Shown here: positions 24,641 through 33,434 of the stretch, piece after piece
Numbering within the stretch: the stretch's first letter is position 1
Layout of the letters: every line of letters starts with the position of its first letter
Source of the DNA: Gallionella sp.
Lineage (GTDB): Bacteria > Pseudomonadota > Gammaproteobacteria > Burkholderiales > Gallionellaceae
Assembly (NCBI GenBank): GCA_017880865.1
Contig: JADGRL010000002.1
Location: 62,001-126,000, forward strand
Direction: 5' to 3'
DNA: 64,000 bases
The notes under the pieces: generated by a model
Databases searched by the model: none
What the model was told of the DNA's origin: nothing
Seen by the model: the letters and a program-made list of their open reading frames with translations, nothing else
Translations under genes and position numbers: made by a program

Positions 24641-26965
24641 TCAGAAGCGGTAGGCGAATTCGTTTGAATTCGCGACGGTATGAACCAGATCGACAAAGGC
24701 CGCCAGCCGGATCGGGTTTTGCACTTGAGCACTCTTCAATCCGGTCGGAACGCTGAGCACAAATTTACCATCCGCCGTTTTTCCCTGAATGATTTTTTCC
24801 TGCTTTCCCAAGAAGTCATGTAGTGCCGCTTTCTCGGATTTGTCCGCATTGCGCGCGAACAGAATCTGGTACAGCCTGTCCACTTGTGCCATCTCGTTGT
24901 TGCCAGCTTCGTTGATGACCCGGCCTGCCAATGCCTGCGACCAGCCGAATACAATCTCGCTGTTGAACAGCGTTAGCGCCTGCAACGGCGTCGTGGTCAC
25001 GTCGCGCTTGCTATGCACCAGTTGCGGATTGGCCGGATCAAACACTTCCAGCATCGAATAAGGCAGGCTGCGGCGCGTGAATACATAAAGGCTGCGACGG
25101 TTATGATCGTTCACATCCTTCGACACTACCCATGAAGGGTTGTCGTTAAAGTCAACACCAATCGTCGCATTCGACGGCAATGGCGGGAACACCGACGGAC
25201 CGCCGATCTTGTCCACGAGCTGCCCCGATGCAACCAGCAGCGAATCGCGAATCTCTTCGGCTTCCAGACGCTTGCGCGGGAATACGGCCAACAGCAGGTT
25301 GTCGGGGTCAGCTTTGTAAACATCGGCACGGTGCGCCGACGATTGGCGGTACACGCTCGACAGCAAAATTTGGCGGTGCAGCTTTTTTACGCTCCAGCCT
25401 TCGTTGACGAAGTTGTTTGCCAAATAGTCCAGTAATTCCGGATTGACCGGCTTGTCGCCAGCTTTGCCGAAATCGCTGATAGTCTTCACGATGCCGGTAC
25501 CGAAGTATTGCGCCCATACGCGGTTTACGAAAACACGTGACGTAAGGGGATTCTTCGGACTGGCGATCCAGTTGGCCAGTGCGGTGCGGCGACCCGATGA
25601 GGTTGCCGATGGAACGATGTTCGGCTTTTCGTCAGTGAGCGCAGCAGGGAAGGCAGGTTGCACTTCATCCAGCGGACGTTCATGTACGCCGGTGAAACGG
25701 ATATGGGTAGGAGGCGAATCAGGATGACCAAGCTCGGTCACGGCAGAAATCCATTTTGAACCTGAAGCCGGCTTGAGGTTATCGAACGTTTTTAGCTGCG
25801 TCGTCAATTTTTCATACTCGGCCCACTTTAATGCTATTTCCTGCGTGTATTGCGGATGCTTTTTGTCTTCGGCAACCACCTTGATGAAGGATGCAATATC
25901 CTGATCAGTGGTCACGTTAGCCAGACGGTGGTTTACCCAACGATCCAGTGGTGTCCACTGCGCTTCAGGCTTGAAAATCGCCTCGCGGCTATCGGTCAGA
26001 TAACGCTCTTTGTGATACTTGAGACCCGCTTCACGGTATATATCAAGTATCGCTTTCTGCTGGGCGACAATATCCTTGGTGGCAGCTTGATACTTGGCCT
26101 GTGCCTCCTCATATTTCTTTTCCTGCTCGCCTTTCTCTTTGGGTGCAATTTTTTCGTCCACGCTGGTGTTCGCGAAGAATGCCTGCAACGAGAAATAATC
26201 TTTTTGCGTGACTTTGTCCGTCTTGTGGTTGTGGCATCTCGCGCAACCCACAGTTTGCCCCAGCAACGCCAGACCGACAGTGTCGGTCATGTCGGTCTCG
26301 ATTTGATATTGGCGCTGCACCAAGTCGCGCGAGTTGTAATTGTCGGGATAGCCGATCAAAAATCCGGTGGCGATCAATGCATTCTGGTCATTGGGCGCGA
26401 TCTCATCACCCGCCAGCTGCTCTTTAACAAACTGATCGTAGGGCTTGTCCTGATTGAACGCGCCAATCACGTAATCGCGGTAACGCCACATGTTGGGACG
26501 AGTGTTGTCATTTTGAAAACCGGTGCTGTCTGCATATCGTGCGAGATCGAGCCAACGCCGCGCCTGACGTTCGCCGTAATGCTGAGAAGACAGCAAACGA
26601 TCCACCAATTTTTCATACGCATCAGGTGAACGATCCACCACGAATGCTTTGACATCTTCCGGCGAAGGAATAATACCCCACACATCCAGCGTCGCACGGC
26701 GAATAAATGCGGCGCGATCTGCATCCTGCGAAGGCTTAACCCCCTTGGATTCCAAGCGCGCCAGCACGAATGCGTCGATAGGTGTTCGCACCCATTTGTT
26801 TTGTTTCACCTGCGGCGTTGCCGGTGCCTGCACCGGTTGCCACGACCATAGTTTGGCCGCAGCGCGCGACGCTTTAGCGGGGGCATCGGAATGCTTATCT
26901 TCTGCCGCCCCTGCTGATGTCGCCAGACTCAACAGCACTGCGAGATAAATTACTTTCTTTTTCAT
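24641..26965 (-). CDS. DUF1549/DUF1553 domain protein with a haem-type motif
   Basis: A 774-residue exported protein with a signal peptide (to about residue 20). The DUF1549 part contains WVRTPIDAFVLARLESKG and ARRWLDLARYADSTGFQND, followed by a CxxCH motif in VGCARCHNHKTD (about residue 240). The DUF1553 part includes NPLTSRVFVNRVWAQYFGTGIV and RSLYVFTRRSLPYSMLEVFDPA. In planctomycetes such proteins often carry cytochrome domains. It pairs with the DUF1501 protein, and a rhodanese-like gene lies 26 bp upstream. Function unknown; a periplasmic redox or polymer-degrading complex has been suggested for such pairs. Confidence 0.85.
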   Translation of the reverse strand: MKKKVIYLAVLLSLATSAGAAEDKHSDAPAKASRAAAKLWSWQPVQAPATPQVKQNKWVRTPIDAFVLARLESKGVKPSQDADRAAFIRRATLDVWGIIPSPEDVKAFVVDRSPDAYEKLVDRLLSSQHYGERQARRWLDLARYADSTGFQNDNTRPNMWRYRDYVIGAFNQDKPYDQFVKEQLAGDEIAPNDQNALIATGFLIGYPDNYNSRDLVQRQYQIETDMTDTVGLALLGQTVGCARCHNHKTDKVTQKDYFSLQAFFANTSVDEKIAPKEKGEQEKKYEEAQAKYQAATKDIVAQQKAILDIYREAGLKYHKERYLTDSREAIFKPEAQWTPLDRWVNHRLANVTTDQDIASFIKVVAEDKKHPQYTQEIALKWAEYEKLTTQLKTFDNLKPASGSKWISAVTELGHPDSPPTHIRFTGVHERPLDEVQPAFPAALTDEKPNIVPSATSSGRRTALANWIASPKNPLTSRVFVNRVWAQYFGTGIVKTISDFGKAGDKPVNPELLDYLANNFVNEGWSVKKLHRQILLSSVYRQSSAHRADVYKADPDNLLLAVFPRKRLEAEEIRDSLLVASGQLVDKIGGPSVFPPLPSNATIGVDFNDNPSWVVSKDVNDHNRRSLYVFTRRSLPYSMLEVFDPANPQLVHSKRDVTTTPLQALTLFNSEIVFGWSQALAGRVINEAGNNEMAQVDRLYQILFARNADKSEKAALHDFLGKQEKIIQGKTADGKFVLSVPTGLKSAQVQNPIRLAAFVDLVHTVANSNEFAYRF

Positions 26966-26991
26966 GGTTACGACTCCGTATCTTTTCGGGA

Positions 26992-27480
26992 TTATTTTTT
27001 ATCAACCACAGGTGCTGCCGCATCGGCGGGCTTGGGTTCTGGAGCTGCAATCTTGGTCAACGTTCCGCCCTGATCCTGATAGTCCAGCACACCGACAGCG
27101 CCCGCCACTTTGTAACCTTTGCTCAACAGCAAGTCGCCTGCATCGCCCGCGCGATGAGCGCGGATCGATATGGTGACAATGGTGCGATTCTTGGGGATGT
27201 ACTCCAGACTTTCCGGCAGCGTTTTGAGCTGAACGCTCAAGTAAATCGGGAATCCGCCGTACTTAGTCACCTCATCGGGACGGCGAACATCAATGAACAG
27301 CAGCTTTTCGGGATGCCCCAGCAATTTATCGATCTGATTGCGATCCAATCTTTTCGTCTTATGTGTCCACGGATTCGGGTCCACGTATTTTTCTGCGGCC
27401 TTGGGCGCATCGGCGGCGAAGGAGTGTGAAGCCGTCAAGGCCAGCGCGAAAACTGCGATCAGTTTGTTCATCTTGTTCAT
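26992..27480 (-). CDS. Exported rhodanese-like protein lacking the catalytic cysteine
   Basis: 162 residues: signal peptide (ending SFA, near residue 22), then one rhodanese domain with LLFIDVRRPDEV and the loop TISIRAHRAGDAGDLLLSKGY. The usual loop reads YCRSGxRS; here the cysteine position is isoleucine, so it cannot form a persulfide there. It is the first gene of the unit with the DUF1553 and DUF1501 genes. It may bind a partner or ligand without transferring sulfur. A start three codons later is possible. Confidence 0.82.
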   Translation of the reverse strand: MNKMNKLIAVFALALTASHSFAADAPKAAEKYVDPNPWTHKTKRLDRNQIDKLLGHPEKLLFIDVRRPDEVTKYGGFPIYLSVQLKTLPESLEYIPKNRTIVTISIRAHRAGDAGDLLLSKGYKVAGAVGVLDYQDQGGTLTKIAAPEPKPADAAAPVVDKK

Positions 27481-27751
27481 AGTTGTTTCACTTTCATATG
27501 GATTAAAAAATTCGTGCAGTTCAACTCACTGCGTCGCAATTACATTGGCAACTATCGTGCCAATCACCCCGCCATGAATGCGTGCACAGCGCAAAGCCTT
27601 GCTGATATTGGGATGGCGGGTTTCATTGTGCGCGGAAGTACGACGCGAAATTTATGCCGGGTTGCTGGGAATGCAGCAGCTTGCCTGTTGCGCTGTTGCT
27701 GACTCAGCAGGTATTGATATTTCTATCAAGAAAGCAAAAAACAATTAGCCT

Positions 27752-27823
27752 CAGAGAACACACTGGTCACAGAGACAGCGGCACAGGCTGAAATATGTGA
27801 CGCGTCTCTCTCTCTGTTCTCTG
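27752..27823. repeat. REP-like palindromic sequence
   Basis: CAGAGAACA (27752-27760) and TGTTCTCTG (27815-27823) are a perfect 9-bp inverted repeat around a segment rich in CACAGAGA and CTCTCTCT. Sequences of this kind recur as intergenic palindromes in proteobacterial genomes. The stretch 27481-27750 holds no gene, only a 6-bp-arm palindrome TTGATATTTCTATCAA at 27714-27729. Confidence 0.45.
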
Positions 27824-27861
27824 TGGCAAATGGTTTCAAGTTTTATGCTGTTCGGATTTGC

Positions 27862-27883
27862 GCATGCTGTTTAAACAACATGC
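27862..27883 (+). promoter_or_regulatory. Palindrome, probable activator site upstream of the sigma-54 promoter
   Basis: A 22-bp near-perfect palindrome centred on TTTAAA with arms GCATG and CATGC and only one mismatched pair. Its centre is about 116 bp upstream of the predicted start point of the sigma-54 promoter at 27962, the distance expected for an enhancer-binding protein site. The SfnR-like activator encoded at 33435-34499 is the obvious candidate ligand. Confidence 0.6.
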
Positions 27884-27961
27884 TGCGCAGGCAACAATTC
27901 CCGTTTCACCGTCAGGAGCCGTTTCATTTGTATTGCTTGCCGCTACTGGGTTTCTGGTGAG

Positions 27962-27977
27962 TGGCACAGTTCGTGCT
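27962..27977 (+). promoter_or_regulatory. Sigma-54 (-24/-12) promoter
   Basis: TGGCACAGTTCGTGCT matches the consensus TGGCACRNNNNTTGCW at every defined position but one, with exact GG-N10-GC spacing. The predicted start near 27988 gives a leader of about 113 bases to the porin gene at 28101. Confidence 0.8.
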
Positions 27978-28100
27978 GAATATTCCCTGCCATGAGCGAA
28001 TGTGCATCACCCGAATGCCTTAGCTTCAGCATGAATCGAGACGGATGTGGAAGTTAAACCGAACTTCGCAATGACCTATTAACGAAACAGGGGAATTAAA

Positions 28101-29609
28101 TTGAAAGGCGAATTCAAATTGAAAGCAAGCAATCGAATTCTTGCGTTGGCATTATTCACATATGCGGGGACAAGCTTTGGCGCGACACCCACAACACAAG
28201 AATTACAGCAACAAATCGAAGAACTGAAAAGCGGCGTTGAGTCTTTGCAACAGCAAGTGCGGGCGGGGAAAACGGCTGCGCCCGTAGCGGCTGCCACACC
28301 GGATGCCGCCGTAACCAGGGAGGATCTTGATGGTCTGCGCTCCGCTTTGGAAAACTACAAGTACGACGTACAGCGTCTGCGCGATACCAAATCGCCGACA
28401 ACGACTCGCGGCACCACTATTTCCGGTACCGTACAGGTGCGAGCCAATTCAACCACTGTTCCGGTAACCACCGGCGCTGCAACTACACAAGCCACACCGC
28501 GCTATACCAGCTTTGATGTCCCGCTGGCGAACATCGCCTTTGCGGGCAACCTGTTCAAGGACTACGGCGAAGGCCATAACCTGGATTACAAGGTGGGATT
28601 CGGTTACGCCAAGGCAGCGGCCACGACTACAGCTGCTGCGGCCACCAGCGTCTTCAACCTGCAGGACGCTTACGTCCAGTACAACTTAATCAATCCCGCT
28701 GTCACCGGCCTGGAAGATCCAAACCTCAATCTTCGTCTCGGTCAGCAAGTGACTGCATTCGGCTTGGAAGCGCAAACGACGGACGAGCTGAAGCCCAGCA
28801 TCAATGCGGCACAGTTCGTTGCCGGATTGGGGGTGGGAACACGCCAGATCGGTTTGATCCTGCGTGGCGACTACAATCCTTACGTGGATTACGGTTTCAA
28901 TTACCGCGCACCGTTGTTTGAGTATGCTGTGGGCGTCGTCAACGGCAGCGGCCCGAACCAGTCGGACAATAACTCCAAAAAAGATTATCTGGCTCGTCTT
29001 GCCGTCACTGCGCCGGTGGATTACACCAGCTGGTTGCGCGAGCTGAAATTCGGCGTGTCATACCAGCATGGGAAGAAAAACATCCTGACCGGAACATCCA
29101 CCACTGCGGTCGACGGCAACAGTGATCGTTACGGCTTCGACATTTACTACAATCATCTGCCGTTCGGCGGCACCTATGAATACGCGACCGGACGAGATGC
29201 GACTTTCGTAGCCAATCCTTCGCTTGCTGCTTCGGCGAGTAATATCGCGACCACCAACACCGGCAACACCGGCACAATCAAATCTGTCGGGCAGACCCTC
29301 ACCCTGTTCTACACATGGGGCGAACAATGGCTGAAGTCTTCCAATGGCAACGGGGTTGGAAAATACGACGACTGGTGGCCGAAGACTTACCAGCCCTTTG
29401 TCCGCTTTGACCGCTGGGATCCGAATACGGCGAACACTGCTGCCACAGGTGCGAATGTATCAGCCAAAATCGACATCAGCACGGTTGGCTTCAACCTGTT
29501 CTTTGCGGAAACGACCAAATTCCAGATCAACGTGAACAGCTACAGATATCACAACCCGGTCACCCCGAAGAACCGGGAGGTTATCGCCCAGTTCCAGTTC
29601 GGCTTCTGA
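28101..29609 (+). CDS. Outer-membrane porin of the sigma-54 sulfonate operon
   Basis: 502 residues from a TTG start preceded by AGGGGA six bases upstream; no in-frame ATG fits. A signal peptide (to about residue 28, SFGA) is followed by a coiled-coil-like stretch (ELQQQIEELKSGVESLQQQV), an Ala/Thr-rich linker, and a beta-barrel ending ...EVIAQFQFGF with the terminal phenylalanine of outer-membrane proteins. The coiled coil plus barrel layout fits phosphate-selective or related anion porins. It lies 31 bp ahead of the binding-protein gene, so it probably admits the same substrate through the outer membrane. Its barrel family was not pinned down. Confidence 0.8.
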   Translation: MKGEFKLKASNRILALALFTYAGTSFGATPTTQELQQQIEELKSGVESLQQQVRAGKTAAPVAAATPDAAVTREDLDGLRSALENYKYDVQRLRDTKSPTTTRGTTISGTVQVRANSTTVPVTTGAATTQATPRYTSFDVPLANIAFAGNLFKDYGEGHNLDYKVGFGYAKAAATTTAAAATSVFNLQDAYVQYNLINPAVTGLEDPNLNLRLGQQVTAFGLEAQTTDELKPSINAAQFVAGLGVGTRQIGLILRGDYNPYVDYGFNYRAPLFEYAVGVVNGSGPNQSDNNSKKDYLARLAVTAPVDYTSWLRELKFGVSYQHGKKNILTGTSTTAVDGNSDRYGFDIYYNHLPFGGTYEYATGRDATFVANPSLAASASNIATTNTGNTGTIKSVGQTLTLFYTWGEQWLKSSNGNGVGKYDDWWPKTYQPFVRFDRWDPNTANTAATGANVSAKIDISTVGFNLFFAETTKFQINVNSYRYHNPVTPKNREVIAQFQFGF

Positions 29610-29640
29610 TTTTTCGCAACTCTTAATTTAGGAACATCAA

Positions 29641-30711
29641 ATGAAAAGCAAAGTAAACAAACTATCCTGGCTGTTCGGCGCATTGACGCTGTTCCAGTTG
29701 ATCCCGCTGGCTGCGCATGCGGAAGAAAAGCCTCAAGAAATTCGTATCGGCGTTTCCAGTGCCGGGGCCGGGGGGCGGCCGTTGGCCGGGGGCTTCCCTC
29801 TCGCAACTGCGCATTTGCATGCGGTACTGGAGGAGGAGTTTAAAAAGGATGGCATCAAGATCAAGTGGTTCTTTAACATGGGGGCAGGGCCTGCCACCAA
29901 CGAACAGTTTGCCAACAAACTGATCGACTTCGGTTTTCACGGGGACTTGCCGCTCATCGTGGGGCGCTCGACCGGGCTGAAGCACAAGATCATCATAGGA
30001 CAGGGGCGTTTCGGCGAAGTCACCTTTGTGGTGCCGGCCAATTCGGAAGCCAAAACGCTGGCCGACCTGAAAGGCAAGAAGATCGGTGTTTTCAAGGGGA
30101 CGAGCGGGCAACTGGTGCTGGCTCGTTTGCTGGAGCGTAACGGTTTTACCGAACGCGATTTCAAAGTGGTTAGTCTGGATACGGCCACCATCAAGGCCTC
30201 CTTGGCTACCGGCGATATCGATGGAGCGATTGTCGCCCCCTATGACTTGGTCGCGCGCGGCGTGGCCAAGGTGCTGTTAAAGATTCCACGCGACCCCAAG
30301 CTTCAGGGCATAGTCACCTTATGGGTCGGCGAAGAATTCGAGAAGAAATATCCCGATACTGTTCAGCGTGTTGTCACTACTCTCGTTAAAGAGGCGCAGT
30401 GGGATTCGGAAGAAAAAAATCGCACCGAACTCCTGCAACTGTGGGCACGCCAGGCCACTGATACCTACCTCGATTATGTGGAAAGCTGGAAAAGCTACAA
30501 GCTGAAGGAGCGCAATACACCGCTGCTGGATGAGTATTACGTGAGCCGTTTGCAGAGCGCAGTCGACGAAACCAAACACTTCAAGCTGATACGCCACGAT
30601 GTATCTCTCGATGGCTGGATCGAACCGAAGTATCTGAATACCGCCCTGAAAGAACTGAAGCTGGAACACTACTGGGATGAGTATGACAAGGACGGCAACA
30701 TCAAGAAGTAA
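29641..30711 (+). CDS. ABC transporter substrate-binding protein (SsuA/NrtA-like)
   Basis: 356 residues with a signal peptide (cleaved near AHA-EE). The mature N-terminus has IRIGVSSAGAGGRPLAGG, then LIDFGFHGDLPLIVGRSTGLKHKIIIGQGRFG and KGKKIGVFKGTSGQLVLARLLERNGF, the type II binding-protein pattern of the sulfonate/nitrate/taurine group. It is longer than SsuA at 14974 and only distantly related, so this is a second import system rather than a duplicate. It shares an operon with a porin, two permeases and an ATPase. The substrate is probably an organosulfonate or sulfone; that is inferred from the SfnR-like regulator next door. Confidence 0.88.
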   Translation: MKSKVNKLSWLFGALTLFQLIPLAAHAEEKPQEIRIGVSSAGAGGRPLAGGFPLATAHLHAVLEEEFKKDGIKIKWFFNMGAGPATNEQFANKLIDFGFHGDLPLIVGRSTGLKHKIIIGQGRFGEVTFVVPANSEAKTLADLKGKKIGVFKGTSGQLVLARLLERNGFTERDFKVVSLDTATIKASLATGDIDGAIVAPYDLVARGVAKVLLKIPRDPKLQGIVTLWVGEEFEKKYPDTVQRVVTTLVKEAQWDSEEKNRTELLQLWARQATDTYLDYVESWKSYKLKERNTPLLDEYYVSRLQSAVDETKHFKLIRHDVSLDGWIEPKYLNTALKELKLEHYWDEYDKDGNIKK

Positions 30712-30817
30712 TGTCTGATTTTAATGTCGACAAAAGCACGGGGGGTGGCGCTCGTCACCTCCGCGCTTTATGCAAAGAATAGCAATACATCCGGTTTATT
30801 GAAGTTGGGAGTAGATC

Positions 30818-31663
30818 ATGAGTGACATAACAAGGCCTGCTGTTTATTGGCCGAACAATTCCAAGTGGCTGCAACACTTGCTCCCGTATGTTGGCGGCTT
30901 CGCCACGCGGTTGAGCTATGCTGCGGTCGGCTTATTACTACCGCTGGCACTTTTGGGACTCTGGCAATTCGCCGTGACCCACGAGTGGATCGCCATACAA
31001 CTTTTACCGCCACCGGAACTGGTGTGGCAATCCTTACGCGAACTGTGGGAGTCGGGCGATCTGGCCAGCAATCTTGCGATCAGTCTGTCGCGCATCGGCT
31101 GGAGCGTGCTGATAGGCAGCTCCATAGGCTGGCTGCTCGGCTTTTGGATAGGACTATCCAACACTGCACGCGCTTATCTGTACCCGTCGTTTGAAGTGTT
31201 CTCGCAATTCCCGGTGGTCGGCTGGGTTCCCATCCTGATCATTTTTCTGGGCATTGATGAAGCGCTGAAGATTGCCGCCATTTCTTTCGCGGTGGTGGTG
31301 CCGGTCACGGTGGCCACCTATAAGGGCATCGTCAACATTCCGCGCAACCTGCTGGAAGTGGCCCAAGTTTACCGTTTTACCCGTATCCAGATATTGCTGC
31401 GCGTGGTGCTGCCCGCTGCGCTGCCCAGTCTGTTCAGCGGCTTTCGCCAAGGCATCATGCAGGCATGGCTGGCGCTGGTCTTCGTCGAGTTGCTGGCCTC
31501 CAGCGAGGGCATCGGATATCTGATGGTATGGGGACGCCAACTGATGCAGCTGGATCTGGTGTTCGTCGGCGTGATCGTAATCGGCATCGTCGGTGTGTCG
31601 CTTGACTTGTCCTTGCGCTGGATTGAGTCGCGTCTGCAAAGCTGGCGTCATGCTGCGCATTGA
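30818..31663 (+). CDS. ABC transporter permease, first of two
   Basis: 281 residues with about six hydrophobic segments and the EAA loop VAQVYRFTRIQILLRVVLPAALPSLFSGFRQ (around residues 185-215). An N-terminal extension of about 30 residues precedes the first helix. The motif set is that of the SsuC/TauC family. It is followed by a second permease at 31735, so the importer probably uses a heterodimeric channel. A 106-bp gap separates it from the binding-protein gene and holds no gene. Confidence 0.9.
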   Translation: MSDITRPAVYWPNNSKWLQHLLPYVGGFATRLSYAAVGLLLPLALLGLWQFAVTHEWIAIQLLPPPELVWQSLRELWESGDLASNLAISLSRIGWSVLIGSSIGWLLGFWIGLSNTARAYLYPSFEVFSQFPVVGWVPILIIFLGIDEALKIAAISFAVVVPVTVATYKGIVNIPRNLLEVAQVYRFTRIQILLRVVLPAALPSLFSGFRQGIMQAWLALVFVELLASSEGIGYLMVWGRQLMQLDLVFVGVIVIGIVGVSLDLSLRWIESRLQSWRHAAH

Positions 31664-31687
31664 TGGAACAACTAGCCAATCCACTAA

Positions 31688-31708
31688 GGTTGTCAAAAGG
31701 CGACAACC
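31688..31708 (+). other. Intercistronic hairpin between the two permease genes
   Basis: GGTTGTC and GACAACC form a 7-bp stem with a 7-base loop and no U tract after it. It is more likely an mRNA-stability or expression-tuning element than a terminator. Confidence 0.4.
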
Positions 31709-31734
31709 AAGTGGCTGGTTATAGGAGATAAAAA

Positions 31735-32514
31735 ATGAGCCTGATACAAACTATTCGCAATCGTGACTGGCGTGGCGCTGCATTACCTATCGGGCTACTG
31801 GCGGTTTGGTACATCGTCACCGCCTTTGAATGGGTGAACACCAAGCTGGTCGTGCCACCCGAAAAAGTCGTGCAAGTGGCGTACAACTATGTGACGCATG
31901 CGAGTTTTATTGGCGATGTGATAGCCAGCCTGACCCGCGATCTGTCCGGCTTTGTGCTCGGCGGCGTAGCGGGCATTCTGCTGGGCGTGGCGTTAGGGCT
32001 TTCGCGCTGGTTCGAGCGCATTGTCGGCCCGAGCTTCAACACCCTGAAGCAGATCTCGCTGTTCGCCTGGTTACCGCTGATCTCGACCTGGCTGGGCACC
32101 GGGGACAGCGCGAAGATTCTGTTTATTTCCCTGTCCGCATTCTATCCGGTCGCGCTCAATACCTTCGACGGTGTGCGCGGCATATCGAAAGCCCAAATCG
32201 AAGTAGCCCGCGTGTATGGATTCACCCGCTGGCAAATGGTCACGCGCCTGATCTTGCCCGCCGCATCGCCGCAGATACTCACCGGCCTGCACCTCGGACT
32301 GATCTACGCATGGGTGGCGACCATCGGTGCGGAGTTTTTATTGATCCGCTCGGGTAGCGGTCTGGGTAATACCGTCATTCAGGGACGCGATGCCTTTAAT
32401 GTCGAGCTGATTGTGTTCGGCATGTTGGTCATCGGTTTCGTCGGCGCATTCTTCAACCACATCGCTTCACGCATCGAGGCCCGGCTGCTCGCTTGGCGCG
32501 GCGATCAGGCTTAA
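31735..32514 (+). CDS. ABC transporter permease, second of two
   Basis: 259 residues with six predicted helices, the EAA loop ARVYGFTRWQMVTRLILPAASPQILTGLHL (about residues 160-189) and the family ending ...ASRIEARLLAW. It resembles SsuC more than the preceding permease does. AGGAGAT is present 6 bp before the ATG. Together with 30818-31663 and the ATPase it makes an inner-membrane importer. Two different permeases in a sulfonate-type system are less common than a homodimer. Confidence 0.9.
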   Translation: MSLIQTIRNRDWRGAALPIGLLAVWYIVTAFEWVNTKLVVPPEKVVQVAYNYVTHASFIGDVIASLTRDLSGFVLGGVAGILLGVALGLSRWFERIVGPSFNTLKQISLFAWLPLISTWLGTGDSAKILFISLSAFYPVALNTFDGVRGISKAQIEVARVYGFTRWQMVTRLILPAASPQILTGLHLGLIYAWVATIGAEFLLIRSGSGLGNTVIQGRDAFNVELIVFGMLVIGFVGAFFNHIASRIEARLLAWRGDQA

Positions 32515-32539
32515 CCGTATTATTTTTTAGGAGAACATC

Positions 32540-33376
32540 ATGGCTCATGCAGCTACGCTCGAAATTAAGGGACTCAACAAACAGTATCAGGTGCGCGGTG
32601 AATCGCTGTCGGTATTGGAAGACATTTCGCTATCCATCAAACCGGGCGAGTTCGTCAGTATTGTCGGCTCCAGCGGTTGCGGTAAATCGACGCTGCTGAA
32701 ACTGATCATCGGTCTGGAAGATGACTTTCAGGGCGAGCTGTTGCTCGATGGGAATCGCATTGTGGGAACCAGCCTGGAGCGCGGCATCGTATTTCAGGAA
32801 CACCGCTTGTTTCCCTGGCTGACCGTGGAGCAGAACATCGGCATCGGCCTGCTCAACAACACTAAACTGTCCGAGGAAGAGAAGCGCAAATCTGTGCAGG
32901 AGCATATCGAGTTGGTTGGTCTGAAAGATTTCGCAAGTGCTTACCCTTATCAACTTTCCGGCGGTATGTCGCAGCGCGTGGCCATCGCTCGCGCTTTGGT
33001 TAATCGTCCTGAAGTATTGCTGCTGGATGAACCGTTCGGTGCGCTGGATGCATTTACTCGCGCTTATCTGCAACAGGAACTGCAACGTATATGGGAAAAA
33101 GAGGGCATCACCATGATCCTGGTGACGCACGACGTGGAAGAAGCCGTGTATCTGGGTGACCGCGTCGTGGTGATGCAACCACGTCCGGGACGTATCAAGC
33201 GGATCGTGGATATACCGCTGCCACGCGAGCGCAATCGTTCCAGCGCCGAGTTCGTCGCACTCAAAGAGGAAGTGCTGCGCGAATTTGCGGACACGCCGGT
33301 GACAGAAACCGAATTGGTGGCCGAGCTGGTTGTGGAAGAAGCCTATCCCAATATCCACGAACTGAAGGCCGCCTAA
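32540..33376 (+). CDS. ABC transporter ATPase of the second sulfonate-type importer
   Basis: 278 residues with Walker A GSSGCGKST (near residue 47), signature LSGGMSQR, Walker B LLLDEPFG and the switch histidine LVTHDVEEA. The C-terminal end (PLPRERNRSSAEFVALKEEVLREF) is typical of SsuB/TauB/NrtD ATPases. AGGAG precedes the ATG. It is the last gene before a strong bidirectional terminator, so the operon runs 28101-33376. Confidence 0.9.
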   Translation: MAHAATLEIKGLNKQYQVRGESLSVLEDISLSIKPGEFVSIVGSSGCGKSTLLKLIIGLEDDFQGELLLDGNRIVGTSLERGIVFQEHRLFPWLTVEQNIGIGLLNNTKLSEEEKRKSVQEHIELVGLKDFASAYPYQLSGGMSQRVAIARALVNRPEVLLLDEPFGALDAFTRAYLQQELQRIWEKEGITMILVTHDVEEAVYLGDRVVVMQPRPGRIKRIVDIPLPRERNRSSAEFVALKEEVLREFADTPVTETELVAELVVEEAYPNIHELKAA

Positions 33377-33379
33377 CAC

Positions 33380-33413
33380 AAAAAATCAGCGATCTGGTGA
33401 TCGCTGCTTTTTT
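33380..33413. terminator. Bidirectional intrinsic terminator
   Basis: CAGCGATC and GATCGCTG (33387-33394 and 33399-33406) form an 8-bp stem with loop TGGT, flanked by A5 on the left and T6 on the right. It serves both the importer operon (plus) and the activator gene (minus). Confidence 0.88.
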
Positions 33414-33434
33414 AATACCCGCTAACAGCAAGCG

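Noticed and set aside
27714-27729. TTGATATTTCTATCAA as an FNR site
   Set aside because: The half-sites TTGAT and ATCAA are separated by six bases instead of four, and it lies about 250 bp from the promoter.
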